Of a DNA stretch of 9,327 nucleotides, positions 5,341-9,327 are shown piece after piece. A model generated the notes under the pieces. That model was given only the letters and a program-made list of their open reading frames with translations. It did no database searches and had not been told where the DNA came from. The DNA is from an uncultured Oscillospiraceae bacterium. GTDB taxonomy: Bacteria; Bacillota; Clostridia; Oscillospirales; Oscillospiraceae. Position 1 is the stretch's first letter. Each line of letters starts with the position of its first letter. Location of the stretch: assembly GCA_934589145.1 (NCBI GenBank), contig CAKTNW010000056.1, positions 1 to 9,327 on the forward strand. Direction: 5' to 3'. The translations under genes and the position numbers were made by a program.

Positions 5341-6539
5341 ATGGTCACTCCTTTTCTGATCAGGTCGCCTCTCGCGTCCAATGTATCGTGGTGCACGGGA
5401 TTGCCCATGCCCTCCATCTCCTCGATGGTCATGGTCAGGCCCAGCAGCAGCCCCCGGTCAAGGTCGTCATAGACCGCCTCCCGCAGGCGCACCACATCGG
5501 GATCATTGGCAAACTCCCGGCTGGGCTCGATGTAATCGGCCAGATACACGATCTTCTCCAGCAGCTTCATACCCGCCCGGCCGGTGGTGTGGTACAGAAT
5601 CGCCTCGTACACCTCGTCATCCACGCCGTATACATGGCGGGCGATGGCCGCGCCGGTCTTGGCGTGCAGCAGCTTCAGTGCCTTCCGCTCCAGCGGGTCG
5701 AGGGAGATGCCGTACTGCTCACAAAGGGCCAGCTGCTCCGCCATGTCCAGCTTCTTGGTGCAGTCGTGGAGCAGTCCCGCCACGCGGGCCTTGGTCTCGT
5801 CCGCGCCGAAGCGCCGGGCAAGCTTCGCCGCCTCCTCCGCCGTGCCCAGCACATGGGGCATCCGCTTGGGCTTGAGATAGCTCATGGCGATGGGCCGCAG
5901 CTCCTCCACCGTCAGATGCTTCAGGTCGGCGGCCGTGCCGTACAGGTGCTCCCGCTGAACGTAGCCCCACACGACTTCCGGTACAAGGTCACTCCCCTGC
6001 CCTGCCGCCAGCGCGGCGCGGACATCGGTGGAGGACAGCTCGATGAGCTCCGGGTTGTCCAGCAGCATCACCTGGGCCTGGTACTGTCCCTCCAGCAGCG
6101 CCTTCTGCCGCTCCATGGCGGCGCGGATGTCCTCGTCCACCCGGCTGAAGGCGCCGATATGGGCCAGTCCGCAGATGACCTCCGGCTCGTGCCAGGTGTG
6201 GAGGGACAGGAACATATCCGACCCCATCAGCAGCCACAGCTCCGCATCGGGATACTGCTCACGCAGGGCCCGCAAGGTGTCGCTGGTATAGCTTTTTCCG
6301 GTGCGGCGCAGCTCGATGTCGCTGGCCTCGGCCACACGGCCGATGGGCGCCGCCATCAGCGCCGCCATGTCGTACCGCTGCTGCGCCGTCACGCGGTCGG
6401 GCAGCGGCTTGTGGGGCGGCACGCTGTCCGGCACCAGCAGCAGCTTATCCAGATCCAACTGGGCCGCGGCGGCACGGGCCATGGTCACATGGCCGTTGTG
6501 GGGCGGGTTGAATGTCCCGCCGAATACGCCGATCCTCAT
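5337..6539 (-). CDS. nadD-yqeK: NadD-YqeK fusion: nicotinate-mononucleotide adenylyltransferase plus HD-domain Ap4A hydrolase
   Basis: One 400-residue open frame carries two enzymes that are usually separate adjacent genes. Residues 1 to about 200 are NadD, which joins ATP and nicotinate mononucleotide to deamido-NAD: nucleotidyltransferase motif GGTFNPPHNGH (7-17) and the C-terminal SSTDVR (169-174). Residues about 205-400 are YqeK, an HD-superfamily protein; family members hydrolyse Ap4A symmetrically to ADP. The likely metal ligands are all present: H229, H258-D259, H292, H317 and D335 (YLADYIEPSR). The join falls after VWGYVQREHLYG with no stop codon or obvious linker, and lengths fit two complete domains (about 190 each in separate proteins). 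The start overlaps the yhbY stop by ATGA and has only a weak Shine-Dalgarno, suggesting coupled translation; the end overlaps rsfS in the same way. Confidence 0.95.
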   Translation of the reverse strand: MRIGVFGGTFNPPHNGHVTMARAAAAQLDLDKLLLVPDSVPPHKPLPDRVTAQQRYDMAALMAAPIGRVAEASDIELRRTGKSYTSDTLRALREQYPDAELWLLMGSDMFLSLHTWHEPEVICGLAHIGAFSRVDEDIRAAMERQKALLEGQYQAQVMLLDNPELIELSSTDVRAALAAGQGSDLVPEVVWGYVQREHLYGTAADLKHLTVEELRPIAMSYLKPKRMPHVLGTAEEAAKLARRFGADETKARVAGLLHDCTKKLDMAEQLALCEQYGISLDPLERKALKLLHAKTGAAIARHVYGVDDEVYEAILYHTTGRAGMKLLEKIVYLADYIEPSREFANDPDVVRLREAVYDDLDRGLLLGLTMTIEEMEGMGNPVHHDTLDARGDLIRKGVTI

Positions 6540-6850
6540 GCCTGCTTCGCCTTTACCAGTTGGATCTTCCGCTTCTCCTTGTTGTGCTGATAGCGGTACA
6601 GCACGAACTTGCTGCCGATGACCTGCACCACCTCGCTGCGGGTGGCCACGGCCAGCTCCTCCGCCGCCTCGCGGGCGGTGTACATGCTGTTCTCCAGCAC
6701 CCGGCCCTTGATGAGCTCACGGGCCTCCAGGGCGTCGTTGGCCTGCTTCACCAGATTGTCGCCGATGCCGTCCTTGCCCACATGGAGGATGGTGTCCATG
6801 GTGGCGGCCATGCCCCGCAGTTGGGCGCGCTGCTTGCTTGTCAATTCCAT
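6536..6850 (-). CDS. yhbY: CRM-domain RNA-binding protein YhbY
   Basis: A 104-residue single CRM (YhbY) domain: LTSKQRAQLR at the N-terminus, ILHVGKDGI (21-29), RELIKGRVLEN (44-54) and VQVIGSKFVLYR (75-86), followed by a lysine-rich tail. The family associates with pre-50S ribosomes and is thought to help subunit assembly. It lies 1 base downstream of the rdgB stop codon and overlaps nadD-yqeK by 4 bases, within the ribosome and nucleotide housekeeping operon. Length is typical. Confidence 0.95.
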   Translation of the reverse strand: MELTSKQRAQLRGMAATMDTILHVGKDGIGDNLVKQANDALEARELIKGRVLENSMYTAREAAEELAVATRSEVVQVIGSKFVLYRYQHNKEKRKIQLVKAKQA

Positions 6851-6851
6851 A

Positions 6852-7442
6852 TCAGTGCTTCTCCAAATATTCTTTCAATTCCGCGGCAAATACGCGCAAA
6901 GCGTTGCCCCGGTGGGATATCTCGTTTTTCTCCTCCGCCGTCAGTTGGGCAAAAGTACGGCGCTTCTCCGGCAGGAAGAACACCGGATCATAGCCGAAGC
7001 CGTTCTCCCCCATGGGGGCGAAGGCGATGGTGCCGTGGCAGTCGCCGTCCGCCGTCAGCACGTCGCCGTTGGGAAACGCGCAGCAGATGGACGTGTGGAA
7101 ATGGGCGGCGCGGTTGGTGGCGCCCCGCATGTTCTGCAGCAGCAGGGCGCAGCGGGCCGGGTCGCTGTCCAGATTGCCGTACCGGGCGGAGTAGATGCCC
7201 GGCGCGCCCTGGAGCCAGTCCACGCACAATCCGGAGTCGTCGCCGATGGCGGGCAGGCCGCTGGCTTCCATGACGGCCCTGGCCTTCAGCGCGGCGTTCT
7301 CGGCAAAGGTGGTGCCTGTCTCCTCCACGTCCAGAGCAAGGCCCAGGTCGGATTCCAGCACCACTTCCACGCCCAGTTGGGACAGGATCTCCTGCATCTC
7401 CTTCAATTTCCCACGGTTGTGGGAGGCCAATACAAATTTCAT
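6852..7442 (-). CDS. rdgB: XTP/dITP pyrophosphatase (RdgB/HAM1 family)
   Basis: A 196-residue enzyme that removes non-canonical purine triphosphates (ITP, dITP, XTP) by cutting to the monophosphate and pyrophosphate, preventing their use in DNA and RNA. Family motifs are all in place: ASHNRGKLKE (6-15), the catalytic DDSGL (68-72), GAPGIYSARY (79-88), GFGYDPVF (148-155) and SHRGNAL (176-182). Its ATG overlaps the rph stop in ATGA. The rph-rdgB neighbourhood is common in Firmicutes; in some species the two are fused, but here they are separate frames. Confidence 0.97.
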   Translation of the reverse strand: MKFVLASHNRGKLKEMQEILSQLGVEVVLESDLGLALDVEETGTTFAENAALKARAVMEASGLPAIGDDSGLCVDWLQGAPGIYSARYGNLDSDPARCALLLQNMRGATNRAAHFHTSICCAFPNGDVLTADGDCHGTIAFAPMGENGFGYDPVFFLPEKRRTFAQLTAEEKNEISHRGNALRVFAAELKEYLEKH

Positions 7443-8164
7443 CGCAGAATGTCCCCCAATACCTCTTTTTGTTTGGCGATCAGCTCACGGTTGCCTCTGG
7501 CGCACAATGCCACCAGCTCCTGCTGCTCCGCCACAGTGAAGGCCCGGCCCTCGCCGGTGCCCTGGATCTCGATGATCTCGCCCTGCTCGTTCATGATGCA
7601 GTTCAGGTCCACCTGGGCCCGGCTGTCCTCGCTGTAGGGCAGATCCAGCACCGCCGTATCGTCCACGATACCGGCGCTGACGCCCGCCACATAGTGCTTG
7701 ATAGGCATGCGGCCGATATAGCCCTCCTTCACCAGCCAGCGGCAGGCCAGGGCCAGGGCCACAAAGCCGCCGGTAACGCTGGCGGTACGGGTGCCGCCGT
7801 CGCCCTGCAGCACGTCGCAGTCGATGGTGACGGTGCGCTCACCCAGCAGCTTCATGTCCACCGCCGCCCGCAGGCTGCGGCCGATGAGCCGCTGGATCTC
7901 GGCGCTGCGGCTGCTGAGCTTCAGCTTGTCCACATCCCGGCGGCTGCGCTGGCGGTTGGCCCGGGGCAGCATGGAGTACTCCGCCGTGACCCAGCCGCAG
8001 CCGGGCTTCACATGGGGCGGCACCCGCTCCTCCACCGAGGCGGTGCACAGCACCACCGTGTCGCCGCAGCGGATGAGGACGCTGCCCTCGGCAAACTTAT
8101 TGAAATCCGGCGTGATGGTCACATCACGCAATTCATTGTACTTTCGTCCGTCGGCTCTGGTCAC
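7439..8164 (-). CDS. rph: Ribonuclease PH, tRNA nucleotidyltransferase
   Basis: A phosphorolytic 3'-5' exoribonuclease that trims the 3' ends of tRNA precursors and other stable RNAs; a hexamer in known structures. The product begins (V/M)TRADGRKYNELR and contains the full family sequence: SVEERVPPHVKPG, LSSRSAEIQRLIGRSLRAA with phosphate-binding R86, GDGGTRTA with R126, and DLPYSEDSRAQVD with acidic residues D180 and D186. There is no ATG at the right place. The GTG at 8164 was chosen because it gives the normal N-terminus, 241 residues, and the R86/R126 numbering of characterised enzymes; AAAGGGG lies about 11 bases upstream. A GTG at 8173 would add three residues but sits too close to that Shine-Dalgarno. 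The open frame extends further upstream only because it runs antiphase through ftsY. Starts 32 bases after the ftsY stop. Confidence 0.95.
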   Translation of the reverse strand: MTRADGRKYNELRDVTITPDFNKFAEGSVLIRCGDTVVLCTASVEERVPPHVKPGCGWVTAEYSMLPRANRQRSRRDVDKLKLSSRSAEIQRLIGRSLRAAVDMKLLGERTVTIDCDVLQGDGGTRTASVTGGFVALALACRWLVKEGYIGRMPIKHYVAGVSAGIVDDTAVLDLPYSEDSRAQVDLNCIMNEQGEIIEIQGTGEGRAFTVAEQQELVALCARGNRELIAKQKEVLGDILR

Positions 8165-8196
8165 GGATCTCACATCCCCTTTCGTTATCTTTCCCC

Positions 8197-9066
8197 TCAG
8201 AACAGGTCCGCGGTAAATTCTCTGGCGTCGAAGGGCTTCAGATCGTCGATTCCCTCGCCCACGCCCACGAACTTCACCGGCACCTGCAGCTCCTGGGCGA
8301 TGGCGATGACGATACCGCCCTTGGCGGTGCCGTCCAGCTTGGTCAGGATGATGCCGGTCAGGCCCGCCGTCTCCTTGAAGGTGCGGGCCTGGACAAGGCC
8401 GTTCTGGCCGGTGGTGGCGTCCAGCACCAGCAGCGTCTCGCACACGGAGTCGGGACACTCCCGGGCGATGATCTTCCGCAGCTTGGCCAGCTCGTTCATC
8501 AGGTTCTGCTTGTTGTGCAGCCGTCCCGCCGTGTCGCACAGTACCACATCCACGCCCCGGGCCTTGGCGGCCTGCAGGGCGTCGAACAGCACGGCGCCGG
8601 GATCGGCGCCCTCGTGCTGGCGGATGATGTCCACACCGGCGCGGTCAGCCCAGATCTCCAGCTGGTCGGCGGCGGCGGCACGGAAGGTATCTCCGGCGCA
8701 CAGCAGCACCTTCTTGCCCTCCGCCTTCAGCTGGGCGGCCAGCTTGCCGATGGACGTGGTCTTGCCCACGCCGTTGACGCCGATGAACAGCACGATGCTG
8801 GGGGTGGTGGACAGGTTCAGGGAGGCGTCGCCCACCTCCAGCTTCTCCGCCAGGATGGCCCGCAGGGCGTCCTTCACCTCGTCGGCCCGGGTCAGCAGCC
8901 GCTCCTTCACCTTTTTGCGCAGCTTCTCCACCGCGTCGGTGGCAGAATCCACGCCCACGTCCGCCAGGATCAGCGCCTCCTCCAACTGGTCGTAAAATTC
9001 ATCGTCCAGCTTATCAAATGTCACAGAGGCCAGCCATGCCTCCTTGAGCTGCTTGAAAAATCCCAT
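8197..9066 (-). CDS. ftsY: Signal recognition particle receptor FtsY
   Basis: A 289-residue SRP GTPase that docks ribosome-nascent-chain/SRP complexes at the membrane and hands them to SecYEG. The helical N domain spans about 1-85 and the G domain about 90-289. GTPase motifs: GVNGVGKTT (96-104), [11 protein letters not shown] (126-136), DTAGR (178-182), DATTGQ (216-221), [10 protein letters not shown] (242-251) and GVGEGIDDL (268-276). The long acidic A domain of Proteobacterial FtsY is absent; the protein starts directly with an amphipathic [11 protein letters not shown] helix that probably contacts the membrane. The ATG at 9066 has a strong AGGAGG Shine-Dalgarno that overlaps the smc stop codon, indicating tight coupling to smc. 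Confidence 0.98.
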   Translation of the reverse strand: MGFFKQLKEAWLASVTFDKLDDEFYDQLEEALILADVGVDSATDAVEKLRKKVKERLLTRADEVKDALRAILAEKLEVGDASLNLSTTPSIVLFIGVNGVGKTTSIGKLAAQLKAEGKKVLLCAGDTFRAAAADQLEIWADRAGVDIIRQHEGADPGAVLFDALQAAKARGVDVVLCDTAGRLHNKQNLMNELAKLRKIIARECPDSVCETLLVLDATTGQNGLVQARTFKETAGLTGIILTKLDGTAKGGIVIAIAQELQVPVKFVGVGEGIDDLKPFDAREFTADLF

Positions 9067-9076
9067 AGGCTCCTCC

Positions 9077-9327
9077 TTATTTGATATGCAATTCCTTTGC
9101 CATGTCGTTCATGTTGATGGTCAGGATCCGGCTGACGCCCCGCTCCTGCATGGTGACGCCGTACAGCACGTCGGCCTCCTCCATGGTGCCCCGGCGGTGG
9201 GTGATGACGATGAACTGGGTCTTTCCGGCGATGCGCCGCATATAGCGGGCATAGCGCACCACGTTGGACTCGTCCAGCGCCGCCTCGATCTCGTCCATGA
9301 CGCAGAACGGCGTGGGATGTACCTTCA
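9077..9327 (-). CDS. smc: Chromosome segregation protein SMC, C-terminal fragment
   Basis: The last 82 residues of an SMC ATPase, open at the right edge of the window. PFCVMDEIEAALDESNV is the Walker B and D-loop segment of the C-terminal head half, and VITHRRGTMEEADVLYG carries the H-loop histidine and the usual SMC ending; VTMQERGVSRILTINM follows as in Firmicute SMC. SMC organises and separates chromosomes with ScpA and ScpB. The family's ABC signature (LSGGE) would lie just outside the window. The stop at 9077-9079 is 10 bases before the ftsY ATG, matching the common smc-ftsY order. Confidence 0.97.
   Translation of the reverse strand, partial: KVHPTPFCVMDEIEAALDESNVVRYARYMRRIAGKTQFIVITHRRGTMEEADVLYGVTMQERGVSRILTINMNDMAKELHIK

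Noticed and set aside
5388..6590. A 400-codon plus-strand open frame antisense to nadD-yqeK
   Set aside because: Low-complexity composition and no motifs; it mirrors the real fused gene in a GC-rich genome.
8165..8539. The N-terminal extension of the rph frame into ftsY
   Set aside because: The added residues are arginine- and glycine-rich nonsense read antiphase through ftsY. RNase PH homology begins at the GTG at 8164, just after the ftsY stop.
7469..8995. A 508-codon plus-strand open frame antisense to rph and ftsY
   Set aside because: It spans two well-identified genes and the gap between them, with composition typical of antisense shadow frames and no promoter or RBS.

Overview
The window looks like chromosomal core sequence from a GC-rich, endospore-forming member of the Clostridia (Firmicutes), most likely an Oscillospiraceae-type gut bacterium. 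The reasons are the smc-ftsY-rph-rdgB-yhbY-nadD/yqeK-rsfS gene order, a T-box leader on leuS, Gram-positive Shine-Dalgarno sequences, intrinsic terminators with U-runs, and a promoter of mother-cell sporulation type. The genus assignment is inference; no 16S or tRNA gene is present.

Layout from right to left on the minus strand: the 3' end of smc (chromosome condensation), then ftsY (SRP receptor), rph (RNase PH), rdgB (XTP/dITP pyrophosphatase), yhbY (CRM-domain ribosome-assembly factor), a fused nadD-yqeK (NAD synthesis plus HD-type Ap4A hydrolase) and rsfS (ribosome silencing factor). These genes are packed with 4-base ATGA overlaps or gaps of about 1-32 bases and read as one housekeeping operon, ended by a strong bidirectional hairpin at 4929-4970. 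Further left, leuS is transcribed on its own from a consensus promoter (3066-3094) through a T-box leader (2783-3059) and ends at a hairpin at 186-222. At the left edge is the start of rpsU (ribosomal protein S21), with a perfect consensus promoter whose -35 box sits inside a 17-bp inverted repeat.

Between rsfS and leuS, on the opposite (plus) strand, is a two-gene unit at 3186-4929. It encodes a small beta-sandwich-like protein and a protein with a compressed SpoIID/LytB-like domain followed by three peptidoglycan-binding repeats. Neither has a signal peptide. Upstream is a close match to the sigma-K promoter consensus (CACC, 16 bases, CATACAATA), which suggests late mother-cell expression during sporulation and a role at the spore cortex or coat. 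This is the least understood and most interesting part of the window; the rest is conserved housekeeping sequence.

No mobile elements, CRISPR arrays, rRNA or tRNA genes were seen. The only gene-free stretch above 300 bases (2742-3185) is filled by the leuS T-box leader, two back-to-back divergent promoters and a 20-bp palindrome.
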